A stretch of 64,000 nt of DNA from Bradyrhizobium elkanii USDA 76 (GTDB taxonomy: Bacteria; Pseudomonadota; Alphaproteobacteria; Rhizobiales; Xanthobacteraceae). A model generated the notes under the pieces. It was not told where the DNA came from and made no database searches. It saw only the letters and a program-made list of their open reading frames with translations. The DNA lies in the NCBI RefSeq assembly GCF_023278185.1, contig NZ_CP066356.1:4332001-4396000 (forward strand). The letters are read 5' to 3'. Made by a program: the position numbers and the translations under genes. Below, piece by piece: positions 29,860 through 39,227 of this stretch. Each line of letters begins with the position of its first letter. Position 1 is the stretch's first letter.

Positions 29860-31092
29860 ATGCCCCTGTTGCAGGTCCTGCGTCCCACGCTTCCCATCCT
29901 GATCGGCGCCTCCATCATGCTCACGCTGAGCATGGGGCTGCGGCAGAGCCTCGGCATCTTCATGCAGCCGTTGACGCACGACATCGGCATCTCGATATCC
30001 CACTTCACGCTGGCGCTCGCGGTGCAGAACCTTGCCTGGGGTTTTCTGCAGCCGGTCGCCGGCGCGATGACGGTGCGTTACGGCTTCCGCCCGATCATGG
30101 TGGTCGGCGCGCTGGCCTACATCGCGGGCCTCGTCTTGATGACGACGGCGCATGGGCTTGTTGCCATCATGATCGGCGCCGGTGTGCTGATCGGCCTTTC
30201 GCTCGCATGCACGGCGAATGCGATCGCAATGTCGGTCTCGGCGCGCGCGGTGCCGGAGACGGTACGCTCGACCGTGCTCGGCATGGTCTCCGCCGCCGGC
30301 TCGCTCGGCGCGCTGCTGTCGGCGCCGATCGGACAGATGCTCAATGAGGGTTTCGGCTGGCGCGTCGGACTTGCCGGTTTTGTCATTCTCTCGATCTTCA
30401 TGATCCCGGCCGCGTTGTACGCCGGGCGCGTCGACAAGATTCCGCTGCCGAAGCCCGCGGCCGACGATATCGGCAACGCCACCGCGGCGACGGCGGCGAA
30501 GACCGCGTTCGGCAACGCAGCCTTCGTGGTGATGACCTGCGCCTACATGGTCTGCGGCATGCAACTCGTCTTCCTCACCACGCATCTGCCGTCGTATCTG
30601 GCGATCTGCGGACTCGATCCGATGCTGAGCGCGCAGACGCTCGGCATGATCGGCGGCTTCAACGTGTTGGGCTCGCTGTTCTTTGGCTGGGCCGGCCAGC
30701 GCTGGAACAAGCTGGCGCTGCTCGGCGCGATCTACATCCTGCGGTCGCTGGCGCTCGCCTGGTACTTCATGCTGCCGGCAACGCCCGGCTCGACGCTGCT
30801 GTTCGGCGCCATCATGGGCTTCCTCTGGATGGGCGTCGGTCCGCTGGTCGCGGGCGCGGTGGCCGAGATGTTCGGCTTGCGCTGGCAGGCGATGATCCAG
30901 GGCCTTGCCTTCATGAGCCACCAGGTCGGCAGCTTCCTCGGCGCCTACGGAGGAGGACTGATCTACGACTCGCTCGGCTCCTACACCATGGCCTGGCGCA
31001 TCGGCGTCGCGCTGGGCCTCGCCGGCGGCATCATCCAGGTCGCCTTCGCCCTGATCCGGCCGGCGCAACCGCCATTGCTCAAGACCGCTTAG
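29860..31092 (+). CDS. MFS transporter, 12-TM (YbfB/OFA-like)
   Basis: A 410-residue transporter with about 12 membrane segments (GLRQSLGIFMQPLTHD, FGFRP-type loop, then MGVGPLVAGAVAEMF). The arrangement with an adjacent TetR gene and its operator points to inducible efflux or uptake of an unknown compound. ATG 29860 has GGGAG ten bases before it; upstream residues in the open frame are not membrane-like. A weak GC hairpin (CTGCCC/GGGCAG, 31118-31136) lies after the stop. Confidence 0.87.
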   Translation: MPLLQVLRPTLPILIGASIMLTLSMGLRQSLGIFMQPLTHDIGISISHFTLALAVQNLAWGFLQPVAGAMTVRYGFRPIMVVGALAYIAGLVLMTTAHGLVAIMIGAGVLIGLSLACTANAIAMSVSARAVPETVRSTVLGMVSAAGSLGALLSAPIGQMLNEGFGWRVGLAGFVILSIFMIPAALYAGRVDKIPLPKPAADDIGNATAATAAKTAFGNAAFVVMTCAYMVCGMQLVFLTTHLPSYLAICGLDPMLSAQTLGMIGGFNVLGSLFFGWAGQRWNKLALLGAIYILRSLALAWYFMLPATPGSTLLFGAIMGFLWMGVGPLVAGAVAEMFGLRWQAMIQGLAFMSHQVGSFLGAYGGGLIYDSLGSYTMAWRIGVALGLAGGIIQVAFALIRPAQPPLLKTA

Positions 31093-31258
31093 CTTCAGAT
31101 CCCGGTGAGGTCGGTAACTGCCCCTTGTGAGGGCAGTCATCGTTATTGCCTATTTTTCGATCGGTGGCGTGCTGCGAGAATGTGCAATGGAGCGCGATGC
31201 CGTTCCGGTCGCGGATCGAAGTCGTAGCGCTTTCAAAGTGTTACGCGGCGCGCTTCGG

Positions 31259-31274
31259 TGGCACGAATCTTGTT
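31259..31274 (+). promoter_or_regulatory. Sigma-54 promoter of amtB
   Basis: TGGCAC-GAATC-TTGT matches the -24/-12 pattern TGGCAC-N5-TTGC closely, with correct spacing of the GG and TG elements. It lies about 320 bp before the amtB start, so the transcript would have a long leader. NtrC-type nitrogen control is the usual partner of such a promoter at amtB. I could not identify NtrC sites by eye. Confidence 0.7.
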
Positions 31275-31350
31275 TCAATTTGGCTAGAAATCTTGCCGGA
31301 AGCCCTCGCTGAGGTTCCGGCCTGGGGACTTTTGGGAAGGGCTGGCCGCG

Positions 31351-31596
31351 ATGAGGCTAGTCGCCGTCATTCTCCAGCCATCCGCGCACCACGGCCTTCG
31401 CCGCGCCGCCGAGCAAGTCGCCCTTGTGCCTCGTGTCCGGGTCGATGCCGCTGCGACTTCGCTGCATCCCGCCACCCGCATCGCTGCACATCGCGACATC
31501 CCGATAACCGAACGTGCGCTGTCTTTCGGCGCTCGCGCTCCGAACGCGCCGCGCCCATTCCGAACACCAGCATTTCTTGTGATGGGAGGTCGATGA
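31351..31596 (+). CDS. Small ORF in the amtB leader, possible glnK remnant
   Basis: An 81-residue frame with GGGAAGGG about nine bases before its ATG. Its stop (TGA, 31594-31596) overlaps the first possible amtB ATG as ATGA, an arrangement for coupled translation. It sits exactly where glnK normally precedes amtB, and its opening MRLVAVILQPS resembles the PII start MKLVxAIIKPF, but the rest shows no PII T-loop and is Pro/Ala/Arg-rich. It could be a decayed glnK, a coupling ORF, or chance. I rate coding as uncertain. Confidence 0.3.
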   Translation: MRLVAVILQPSAHHGLRRAAEQVALVPRVRVDAAATSLHPATRIAAHRDIPITERALSFGARAPNAPRPFRTPAFLVMGGR

Positions 31597-32990
31597 TGGA
31601 GTCTGCGACATACACGCGCCAGAAGCTCGTGAGAATCGTGGTTGCCCTGCTGGGAGTGGCGTTCCTTTGCCTGCTGTTCAGCGATCCTGCGCTGGCCGAG
31701 GATGCGGCGGCGCCGCCCGCCTGCGGCGGCAAGATCCTTGAGAAGTGCACGCCGAATTCCGGCGACACCGCCTGGATGCTCACGTCAGTCGCGCTCGTCC
31801 TGATGATGACGGTCCCGGGGCTCGGCCTGTTCTATGGCGGCATGGTGCGCAAGAAGAACGTCGGCGATACCGTGATGACCAGCTTCGCCGTCACCTGCCT
31901 GGTCACGATCCTGTTCGCCGTCCTGACCTACAGCCTGGCGTTTCGTGCCGGCACGCCGTTTATCGGCGGTCTGGATCGGCTGTTCCTCAAGGACATCCTG
32001 AGCGACATCGGCAAGGGTGGCATCGGCAATCCCAATCCGCTCGCCGCGACCATCCCTGAGGCCGTCTACATCTGCTTCCAGATGACGTTCGCCATTATCA
32101 CGCCGGCGCTGATCGCCGGCGCGTTTGCCGAGCGGATGAAATTCTCGGCGATGCTCTGGTTCATCGGGCTGTGGGCGATCTTCGTCTATGCGCCGATCGC
32201 GCACTGGGTCTGGGGACCCGACGGCATCTTCTCGGCGGGCAACGACGCTGCCTATGTCAAGGTTCTCGATTTCGCCGGCGGCACCGTGGTGCACATCAAT
32301 GCCGGCGTCGCCGGACTGATGTGCGCGATCATGCTCGGCAAGCGCGTCGAGACGGGGCCGGCGCACAATATGGTGCTGACCTTCATCGGCGCCTCGCTGC
32401 TGTGGGTCGGCTGGTTCGGCTTCAACGCCGGCTCCGCCGTCACGGCCGGAATGCAGGCGGGCATGGCCATGCTGGTGACCCAGATCGCGACCGCGGTGGC
32501 GGGCTTCACGTGGATGCTGGTGGAGTGGGCGCTGAAGGGCAAGCCGACCGTCGTCGGCATCTGCTCGGGTGCCGTCGCCGGCCTCGTCGCGATCACGCCG
32601 GCCTCCGGCTTCGTCGGCCCGGTCGGCGCTTTCGCCATCGGCATCGCCGCCGGCGTCTGCTGCTACTGGGGATGCACCGGCCTGAAGCGTTTGTTCAGCT
32701 ACGATGACGCGCTGGACTGCTTCGGCGTCCATGCCCTCGGCGGCATCGTCGGGGCGCTGCTGACCGGGGTTTTCGCGGTCGAGCAGTATGGTGGGACCGC
32801 CGGCGTTCTGGAGGGAAATGCCGGGCAGTTCGTCAATCAATGCATCGGCGTCGCGACGGTCTTCGTGTATGATGCCGTCGTGAGTCTGATCATCCTGTTC
32901 GTGATCAATCTCTTCGTCGGGCTTCGCGTGACGCAGGACATCGAGCGCGAGGGGTTGGATCTGGCACTGCACGGCGAGGTCGTGCAGTAG
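31596..32990 (+). CDS. amtB: Ammonium transporter AmtB
   Basis: A 464-residue trimeric ammonium channel with a cleaved signal peptide (RIVVALLGVAFLCLLFSDPALA) and about 11 membrane helices. The family signature DFAGGTVVHINAGVAGL holds the first pore histidine; the second should be the one in CFGVHALGG. ATG 31596 lies six bases after GGGAGG; the ATG three bases earlier is also possible. It is driven by a sigma-54 site and, unusually, no intact glnK precedes it. Confidence 0.94.
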   Translation: MESATYTRQKLVRIVVALLGVAFLCLLFSDPALAEDAAAPPACGGKILEKCTPNSGDTAWMLTSVALVLMMTVPGLGLFYGGMVRKKNVGDTVMTSFAVTCLVTILFAVLTYSLAFRAGTPFIGGLDRLFLKDILSDIGKGGIGNPNPLAATIPEAVYICFQMTFAIITPALIAGAFAERMKFSAMLWFIGLWAIFVYAPIAHWVWGPDGIFSAGNDAAYVKVLDFAGGTVVHINAGVAGLMCAIMLGKRVETGPAHNMVLTFIGASLLWVGWFGFNAGSAVTAGMQAGMAMLVTQIATAVAGFTWMLVEWALKGKPTVVGICSGAVAGLVAITPASGFVGPVGAFAIGIAAGVCCYWGCTGLKRLFSYDDALDCFGVHALGGIVGALLTGVFAVEQYGGTAGVLEGNAGQFVNQCIGVATVFVYDAVVSLIILFVINLFVGLRVTQDIEREGLDLALHGEVVQ

Positions 32991-33061
32991 GCTTGGCGGC
33001 ATTCCGCAAGGCCGGCGATGTTCGCCGGCCGGCGCGGGACAAAGCTGTTCGAGGTGATCCG

Positions 33062-33190
33062 ATGAACTGGTTCTATTGGAACACAGCGTGGTCGCTGTTC
33101 TTCAGCCTCGTTTGGTTCATGACCATCACACACAATCCGGATGCGCAGATCGCAGATGCGCATCTGCGCGATGAGGCGTTCAAGGGCTAG
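33062..33190 (+). CDS. Small membrane protein, 42 residues
   Basis: Begins MNWFYWNTAWSLFFSLVWFMTIT, a single aromatic-rich membrane helix, then a short polar tail. A GAGGTGAT site precedes the ATG. It is 72 bp after amtB and may be co-transcribed. Its TAG stop overlaps the stop of the converging gene at 33187. Function is unknown. Confidence 0.5.
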   Translation: MNWFYWNTAWSLFFSLVWFMTITHNPDAQIADAHLRDEAFKG

Positions 33191-33717
33191 CTCCGGTAAT
33201 AGCGCCACATCCTGAGGAACGTCCGGTGGATCTCATCGGGCGCCCGGTCGAATGGCTCGAGATTGACGCGAACCACGCCACGGTGGTCCATGCGCCACGG
33301 CAGGCGCATCAGCAGCCGATAGGCCGGCCGCTTGCGCCAATCGGCTACCAGCGCGCTGCCGAGCGGTCCGTCGAGCGCGATTTGCAACTCGTGAACGGTC
33401 ATCGCGCGCTCGGCGATCTCGACGAGGTCGATGCGCGCGATGGCGCGCCAGCGGATCAGCCCGAAGGCCTGGATGAAGATGCCGTACTGGTTGGCCCCGA
33501 TGGTCGGACGACCGGCCTCCAGCAGGGGGATGTTGTAATAGGTGAAGCCGGCGGCGGCCGCCGCCGGCGCCAGCCAGTAGATCGCACCGGTGATCCAGCT
33601 CGCGGTCAGGAAGACCGCGGCCAGCGCCGCCGTGACATAGACCGGAAAGTAGATGTCCTCTCGGCCGTAGGCGACCGAATAGCCGCCGACGTTTCCCTCG
33701 TCCAAGCTTGCGATCAT
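33187..33717 (-). CDS. Hypothetical membrane protein with PH-like tail
   Basis: A 176-residue protein with two adjacent membrane helices (VYVTAALAAVFLTASWITGAIYWLAPAAAAAGFTYY) followed by about 110 cytosolic residues (GIFIQAFGLIRWRAIARIDLVEIAERAMTV) that resemble the bacterial PH/DUF-type membrane-associated fold. I do not recognise the family firmly. The stop CTAG palindrome is shared with the small ORF on the other strand. A strong terminator separates it from rpmG upstream, so it has its own promoter. Confidence 0.65.
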   Translation of the reverse strand: MIASLDEGNVGGYSVAYGREDIYFPVYVTAALAAVFLTASWITGAIYWLAPAAAAAGFTYYNIPLLEAGRPTIGANQYGIFIQAFGLIRWRAIARIDLVEIAERAMTVHELQIALDGPLGSALVADWRKRPAYRLLMRLPWRMDHRGVVRVNLEPFDRAPDEIHRTFLRMWRYYRS

Positions 33718-33777
33718 CTGAGCCCTGCGCCCGGGACCGGTCCGGGAATCATGAGGGATGACGCAAGCTTAGAAAGC

Positions 33778-33803
33778 AAAAACGGGGCCGCGAGGGCCCC
33801 GTT
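33778..33803 (-). terminator. Rho-independent terminator of rpmG
   Basis: AACGGGGCC and GGCCCCGTT arms flank a short loop. Read on the minus strand it ends in a run of five T bases, right for rpmG. Confidence 0.85.
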
Positions 33804-33826
33804 CGAAACGTCGGAAGCGGGCGATC

Positions 33827-33994
33827 TTACTTGATCTTGGCTTCCTTGAACTCGACGTGCTTGCGCGCGACCGGGTCATACTTCTTCTTGACCAGCTTGT
33901 CGGTCATGGTGCGCGAATTCTTCTTGGCGACGTAATAGAAGCCGGTATCGGCCGTCGACACGAGCTTGACCTTGATGGTGACCGCCTTGGCCAT
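33827..33994 (-). CDS. rpmG: 50S ribosomal protein L33
   Basis: A 55-residue ribosomal protein: [18 protein letters not shown], then [14 protein letters not shown] and the closing [11 protein letters not shown]. It has no zinc-binding Cys pairs, the zinc-independent form usual in this class. Monocistronic, with a good terminator after it. The region upstream to the monooxygenase stop (34122) is a 128-bp gap with no other gene. Confidence 0.95.
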   Translation of the reverse strand: MAKAVTIKVKLVSTADTGFYYVAKKNSRTMTDKLVKKKYDPVARKHVEFKEAKIK

Positions 33995-34122
33995 GTGCAA
34001 AACCTCGAAAATCGGGGGAATTCAGGAGCCGGCCAAATCGGCCCGCGTTTGGCCGGGAAACTAGCCACAAACCACCCAAAGTCAAGGATTTCCGAGCCAA
34101 AACACCCCCGATTCCGGGCCGA

Positions 34123-35448
34123 TTACCCCTCGAAGAACTGATTTTTCGGCCGCGGCAGGCCCAAATTCTCGCGCAAGGTCCGCCCCTCGTACTCTGTGCG
34201 GAAAATCCCGCGCCTTTGCAGTTCCGGGACCACCTTGTCGACGAAGTCGAACAAACCCTGCGGCAGATAGGGAAACATGATGTTGAAGCCGTCGCTGCCC
34301 CGGCCGGTCAGCCATTCCTCCATCTGGTCGGCGATGGTCTGCGGCGTGCCGACGAAGGCGAGCCCGCCATAGCCGCCGACGCGCTGGGCGAGCTGGCGCA
34401 CGGTGAGCTTGTCGCGCGCCGCGACATCGACGAGGCGCTGGCGGCCGCTCTTGCTTGCATTGGTTTCCGGGATCGGCGGCAACTGTCCGTCGGGATCGAA
34501 GCCGGACGCATCGGTGCCGAGGATCACCGACAGCGAGGCGATCGCGCTGTCGTAATGCACGCGGCTGTCGAGCAGCGCGCGCTTCTCTTTTGCTTCCTCG
34601 ACGCTGTCGCCGACCACGACGAAGGCACCGGGCAGGATCTTCAGATGCTCGGGATCGCGGCCGATCTTCTCCATGCGGCCCTTGATGTCGGCGTAGAGTT
34701 TCTGTCCGTCGGCAAGGTTGCCGCCGCCGGTGAACACGGCTTCCGCTGTCTCGGCCGCAAGCTGCCTGCCGTCATCGGACGCGCCGGCCTGCACGATCAC
34801 CGGCCAGCCCTGCACGGGGCGGGCGATGTTCAGCGGGCCGCGGACCGAGAGATATTTGCCCTTGTGATTGAGCACATGCATCTTGTCGGGATCGACGAAC
34901 AGCCCGGACTCGACGTCACGCACGAACGCATCGTCGGCGAAGGAATCCCACAGGCCGGTGACGACGTCGTAGAACTCGCGGGCGCGCTTGTAGCGCTCGG
35001 CGTGCTCCATGTGATCGTCGAGGCCGAAATTCAGCGCCGCGTCCGGATTGGACGTGGTGACGATATTCCAGCCGGCGCGGCCGCCCGAGATGTGGTCGAG
35101 CGAGGCGAAGCGCCGCGCGACGTGATAGGGCTCGTCGAAGGTGGTCGAACCGGTCGCGATCAGTCCGATATTCTCGGTGACGGCGGACAGCGCAGAGAGC
35201 AGGGTGAACGGCTCGAACGAGGTCACGGTATGGCTGCGCTTCAGCGCATTGATCGGCATGTTCAGCACGGCCAGGTGGTCGGCCATGAAGAAGGCGTCGA
35301 ACTTGCCCGCCTCGAGCTTGCGGATCAGCGTCTTGATGTGGTCGAAGTTGAAATTGGCGTCGGGCCACGCCCCGGGATAGCGCCAGGCGCCGGTGTGGAT
35401 GCTGATCGGCCGCATGAACGCGCCGAGCTTGAGTTGACGCTTCGCCAT
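34123..35448 (-). CDS. LLM-class flavin-dependent monooxygenase (NtaA/SnaA/SoxA type)
   Basis: A 441-residue FMNH2-dependent monooxygenase with the NtaA/DszA layout: LGAFMRPISIHTGAWRYPG opening, HISGGRAGWNIVTTSNPDAA, and the C-terminal GGYGGLAFVGTPQTIADQ. Relatives oxidise nitrilotriacetate, dibenzothiophene sulfone or other xenobiotics. The flavin reductase partner and any transporter are not present nearby, so the substrate is open. Clean start ATG at 35448. Confidence 0.9.
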   Translation of the reverse strand: MAKRQLKLGAFMRPISIHTGAWRYPGAWPDANFNFDHIKTLIRKLEAGKFDAFFMADHLAVLNMPINALKRSHTVTSFEPFTLLSALSAVTENIGLIATGSTTFDEPYHVARRFASLDHISGGRAGWNIVTTSNPDAALNFGLDDHMEHAERYKRAREFYDVVTGLWDSFADDAFVRDVESGLFVDPDKMHVLNHKGKYLSVRGPLNIARPVQGWPVIVQAGASDDGRQLAAETAEAVFTGGGNLADGQKLYADIKGRMEKIGRDPEHLKILPGAFVVVGDSVEEAKEKRALLDSRVHYDSAIASLSVILGTDASGFDPDGQLPPIPETNASKSGRQRLVDVAARDKLTVRQLAQRVGGYGGLAFVGTPQTIADQMEEWLTGRGSDGFNIMFPYLPQGLFDFVDKVVPELQRRGIFRTEYEGRTLRENLGLPRPKNQFFEG

Positions 35449-35550
35449 TGCCCCGTTCCGTCCTTGATGTCGTTAGCGGAACAGATAGGGAGGCGTTTTG
35501 CGGCGCGCCATCGGGAAGATTATTTTGTTTTTGGCCGCTCTCTCGACATT

Positions 35551-35643
35551 GTCATTCCGGGCATCGCGCAGCGATGAACCCGGAATCTCGTGCCGCAATC
35601 TCGGGATTCCGGGTTCGATGCTGCGCATCGCCCCGGAATGACG
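35551..35643. repeat. Palindromic intergenic repeat (GTCATTCCGGG type)
   Basis: GTCATTCCGGG and CCCCGGAATGAC are the outer arms, and GGAATCTCGTG/GGGATTCC inner pieces pair too. It separates two minus-strand genes. Confidence 0.8.
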
Positions 35644-35652
35644 CGGATCATC

Positions 35653-36402
35653 TTACGCCCCCAGCACGTCCTTCTGCATCTTGCCGCCGTAGAAATGGAA
35701 GAACGGCACCGGCGCGTCGTGGCGGAGCGGGCCGGTGGCGAGACGGCGGTCGAGCTCGGCGAGCACGTTCTTGGTCATGGCATGCGCGTCGGCGAGCGGC
35801 TCGGAGCCGATCTCGACCCACACGAGCTCCACCAGTTCGGCATCGGCATGCACCACGCCCTCGACACGATGCGCGATGGTCGAAGCGTCGGCGGTGAAGA
35901 AGCGCGTGTCGAAGCGGCGGACGCGGCCGGGCGGGGTGATCGCGCGCGCGATCAGGAACAGGCCGGACGGATCGGGCAACAGACCTGCGTCGGCGAACGG
36001 CGCCCACGGGCCCTCGAGCTTGTGCGATTTCTCGACCTTGCGGCCGAGGCAGAGCCCGGTCTCTTCGCAGGCCTCGCGGATCGCGGCGTTGGCAAGCGCG
36101 CGCGCGCGGCCGGTCGTGATCTTCGGGCTGCCTTTCAACAGATTGGCTTCGAGCTCCGGCGTGATCGGCGCTGCAACCGGCACGCGGTTGTCGGCCTTGT
36201 CGACGCGGCCGCCGGGGAAAACGAATTTGCCGGGCATGAACACGACCTTGTCGTGGCGCTTGCCGACCAGCACCTTCGGCTTGGCGCCGGAGCGATCGAT
36301 CAGGATCAGCGTCGCGGCATCCTTCGGCCGGAAATACGCATGATGATCGGCTTCTTTTTCGCCTTGGTGCACGACAGCGGCGGGTGCGGCAGCTTCAGTC
36401 AT
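35653..36402 (-). CDS. Nudix hydrolase
   Basis: A 249-residue protein with the Nudix box core REACEETGL (pattern REUXEEXGU), set on the expected helix. The family cleaves nucleoside diphosphates linked to other moieties; this long version with a C-terminal extension resembles CoA- or NADH-pyrophosphatase-type branches, but substrate is not clear. The terminal basic segment and FHFYGGKMQKDVL are unusual. It lies just after a palindromic repeat and before a converging gap. Confidence 0.85.
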   Translation of the reverse strand: MTEAAAPAAVVHQGEKEADHHAYFRPKDAATLILIDRSGAKPKVLVGKRHDKVVFMPGKFVFPGGRVDKADNRVPVAAPITPELEANLLKGSPKITTGRARALANAAIREACEETGLCLGRKVEKSHKLEGPWAPFADAGLLPDPSGLFLIARAITPPGRVRRFDTRFFTADASTIAHRVEGVVHADAELVELVWVEIGSEPLADAHAMTKNVLAELDRRLATGPLRHDAPVPFFHFYGGKMQKDVLGA

Positions 36403-36438
36403 TTCATCCCTTTCATTTCTTCTTGCGGCCCGGTTTAG

Positions 36439-36876
36439 CTAGACCGGCGGGATGTCGCTAGGGGGATTCTCGTCAAAGCCATGCATGCGCAGGGCCCATT
36501 GCAAGCCGATCACGGCTCCCTTCACCGGCTGCAATAGCGCCAGCGATGCGAACAGCGTGAACGGCAGATAGATCGCAAGCTGCAGCCACACCGGCGGCGA
36601 ATAGTTAGTCTCGATCCACAGCGCCATCGGTACCACGATATGGCCGACGATAACGATGACGAGATAGGCAGGCAGATCGTCGGCGCGATGCGGCGTGAAG
36701 TCGAGGTCGCAGACCGGGCAATGGCCGTCGCATTTGAGAAACTTGCGGAACAGTCTGCCTTTTCCGCAGCGCGGACAGCGGCAGCGGAACCCGCGCTTCA
36801 TCGCGCTCCACACGTCGCGCTTCTCGGGCTCGGCCGCCTCGCGAGTCCAGACCACTGTCGGCGGTGTCACTTCCAT
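36439..36876 (-). CDS. DUF983 family membrane protein
   Basis: A 145-residue protein: an N-terminal zinc ribbon (CRCPRCGKGRLF with CDGHCPVCDLDF) then two membrane helices (YLVIVIVGHIVVPMALW; LAIYLPFTLFASLALL). DUF983 proteins are conserved in alphaproteobacteria with no firm function. Its 5' end overlaps the rnr stop by 10 bp, placing it as the last gene of the topA-rnr operon; this tight link is conserved in relatives as far as I recall. Confidence 0.85.
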   Translation of the reverse strand: MEVTPPTVVWTREAAEPEKRDVWSAMKRGFRCRCPRCGKGRLFRKFLKCDGHCPVCDLDFTPHRADDLPAYLVIVIVGHIVVPMALWIETNYSPPVWLQLAIYLPFTLFASLALLQPVKGAVIGLQWALRMHGFDENPPSDIPPV

Positions 36877-39227
36877 GACTTGCCTCGCTTCGATTTGCCG
36901 GACTTCTGCTGCGCCGGCTTGCGATCCTTCTTGCTGCGCGATTTCCGCTCCTTGTGTGCCTTCTTGCCCGATCCTTTTGGTCCCTTGCCAAATCCGGCGG
37001 CACGGCGCTCGGCCCTTACGCTGTCGCGTTTTCTGCCGCGCGGAATTGCCTGACCATCGGATAATAACTCAAACCGCAGCGCGCCCGCTATCGGCGCGGC
37101 TTCCACCAGACGTACATCGACGACATCGCCCAGCCGATACATGGTGCCGCTGCGCGTGCCGATCAGCGTGTGGCGGGTTTCGTCGTAGTTGAAATATTCG
37201 CTGCCGATGGTGCGGATCGGGATCAGGCCGTCGGCGCCGGTGTCGTCGAGCTTCACGAACAGGCCGGATCGCGTCACGCCGGAAATGCGGCCCTGGAACG
37301 AGGCGCCGACCTTATCGGCAAGGAAATGTGCGATCAGTCGGTCGGTGGTCTCGCGCTCCGCCTTCATCGCGCGGCGCTCGGTGACGGAAATCTGCGCGGC
37401 GATCTCGGCGAGCGTCTCCACGGTCTCATCCGTCGGCAACGCGCCTTCGCCAAGCCCGAGCGCGCGGATCAGCGCGCGGTGCACGATCAGATCGGCATAG
37501 CGACGGATCGGCGAGGTGAAGTGCGCGTAGCGGCGCAGGTTCAAGCCGAAATGGCCGTAGTTCTCGGCGGAGTATTCGGCCTGCGCCTGCGAACGCAGCA
37601 CCACCTCGTTGACCAGCGGTTCGTAGTCCTCGCCGGCAACCTGCGCCAGCACACGGTTGAATTGCGTGGGACGCAGCGCGCCCTGCTTGGTGAAGGGCAG
37701 GTCGAGCGTCTTCAGGAATTCCTGCAGGTTGTGCACCTTCTCCTGGCTCGGCTCGTCGTGCACGCGGTAGATCAGCGGCAGCGCCTTCTTCTCCAGCATC
37801 TCGGCCGCGGCGACGTTGGCGAGGATCATGAACTCCTCGATCAGCCGGTGCGCATCGAGCCGCTGCGGCACGATCACGCGATCGACGGTGCCGTCGGCCT
37901 TCAGCAGGATCTTGCGCTCGGGCAGATCAAGATCGAGCGGGTCGCGCTCGTTGCGTGCAAGCTTGACCAGCTCGTAGGCCGACCACAGCGGCTTGAGGAC
38001 CGGATCGAGGATAGGGCCCGTCGTGTCATCGGGCCCGCCGTCGATCGCGGCCTGCGCCTGCGCGTAATTGAGCTTTGCGGCCGAGCGCATCAGCACGCGG
38101 TGGAAGGTATGCGAGCGCTTGCGGCCGTCGGCGCCGATCACCATCCGCACCGCGAGCGCGCCGCGCGGCTCGCCCGGCACCAGCGAGCAGAGATCGTTGG
38201 AGATGCGCTCGGGCAGCATCGGCACGACGCGATCAGGGAAATAGACCGAGTTGCCGCGCTGCAATGCGTCGCGGTCGAGCGCCGAACCGGGCCGCACATA
38301 GTAGGCGACGTCGGCGATCGCGACATGGACGATGAAGCCGCCCTTGTTGTTCGGATCGGGATCGACTTCCGCATGCACCGCGTCGTCGTGATCCTTGGCA
38401 TCCGGCGGATCGATGGTGACGAGCGGCACGTCGCGCCAATCCTCGCGGCCCTGCAAGGTCGCGGGTTTTGCCTCTTCCGCTTCACGCAGCGCAGAGGACG
38501 AGAACACCTGCGGGATGTCGTGGGTGTTGATCGCGATCAGGCTGATCGCCTTTTCGCTGGCAATCGAGCCGAGCCGCTCCTTGACGCGGGCGGAGGCCAG
38601 CCCATAGCCGCGGGTGCGGATCAGGTCGACGCTGATCAGGTCGCCGTCCTCGGCGCCGCCGCTGTCGGCCTTGGCGATGTTGAGCTCGCGGCCGGCCTGC
38701 TTCTTGTCGACCGGGATCAGGCGTCCGCCGCCATCGGGATTGCGGCGGAAGATGCCGAGGATCCGCGTGCGCCCGTGATCGATCACCTTGATGACGCGGC
38801 CGCGATAGGGCGTGCCGTCTTGCTCGTCCGTGACTTCGACGCGCAGCAGCGCGCGGTCGCCGACGCCGGCGGTGGTGCCGGGCTTCGGTCGCCGCGGCAT
38901 CTCGATGCGGATTTTCGGGGCGGTGCCGTTCTCGTCCGAGTCCCACTCGGCGGGCGCGGCGATCAGCTCGCCGTCGCTGTCGCGGCCGGTGATGTCGGCC
39001 AGCACGGTCGGCGGCAGCGCCGCCGGCTCGTGGATCTTGCGGCCGCGTTTGGCAATCGTGCCGTCGTCGGCGAGCTCGCGGAGGATCCGCTTCAGCTCGA
39101 CGCGGTCGGCGTTCTTCAGGCCGAACTCGCGCGCGATCTCGCGGGTGCCTACCTTGCCTGGATTGGCGCGGATGAAGGCGACGATGGCATCCCGGCCCGG
39201 AAAGCCATGGTCGGGTTTTCGTTTCAC
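36867..39227 (-). CDS. rnr: Ribonuclease R
   Basis: A 786-residue 3'-5' exoribonuclease that degrades structured RNA. A winged-helix N-terminus (about 1-70), cold-shock domains, an RNB catalytic domain with the acid cluster in DAKDHDDAVHAEVD, and a C-terminal S1 domain with a Lys/Arg-rich tail are all present. It starts with GTG immediately after the topA stop (no gap) and overlaps DUF983 by 10 bp, so the three form one operon. Confidence 0.95.
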   Translation of the reverse strand: MKRKPDHGFPGRDAIVAFIRANPGKVGTREIAREFGLKNADRVELKRILRELADDGTIAKRGRKIHEPAALPPTVLADITGRDSDGELIAAPAEWDSDENGTAPKIRIEMPRRPKPGTTAGVGDRALLRVEVTDEQDGTPYRGRVIKVIDHGRTRILGIFRRNPDGGGRLIPVDKKQAGRELNIAKADSGGAEDGDLISVDLIRTRGYGLASARVKERLGSIASEKAISLIAINTHDIPQVFSSSALREAEEAKPATLQGREDWRDVPLVTIDPPDAKDHDDAVHAEVDPDPNNKGGFIVHVAIADVAYYVRPGSALDRDALQRGNSVYFPDRVVPMLPERISNDLCSLVPGEPRGALAVRMVIGADGRKRSHTFHRVLMRSAAKLNYAQAQAAIDGGPDDTTGPILDPVLKPLWSAYELVKLARNERDPLDLDLPERKILLKADGTVDRVIVPQRLDAHRLIEEFMILANVAAAEMLEKKALPLIYRVHDEPSQEKVHNLQEFLKTLDLPFTKQGALRPTQFNRVLAQVAGEDYEPLVNEVVLRSQAQAEYSAENYGHFGLNLRRYAHFTSPIRRYADLIVHRALIRALGLGEGALPTDETVETLAEIAAQISVTERRAMKAERETTDRLIAHFLADKVGASFQGRISGVTRSGLFVKLDDTGADGLIPIRTIGSEYFNYDETRHTLIGTRSGTMYRLGDVVDVRLVEAAPIAGALRFELLSDGQAIPRGRKRDSVRAERRAAGFGKGPKGSGKKAHKERKSRSKKDRKPAQQKSGKSKRGKSWK

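Noticed and set aside
28963..31140. A 725-codon open frame crossing the TetR and MFS genes
   Set aside because: It spans the divergent promoter region and lacks any domain; the TetR and MFS genes explain the sequence.
31146..31595. An amtB start 150 codons further upstream
   Set aside because: The extra region would hide the sigma-54 promoter and push the signal peptide inside the protein; the ribosome site at 31584 marks the real start.
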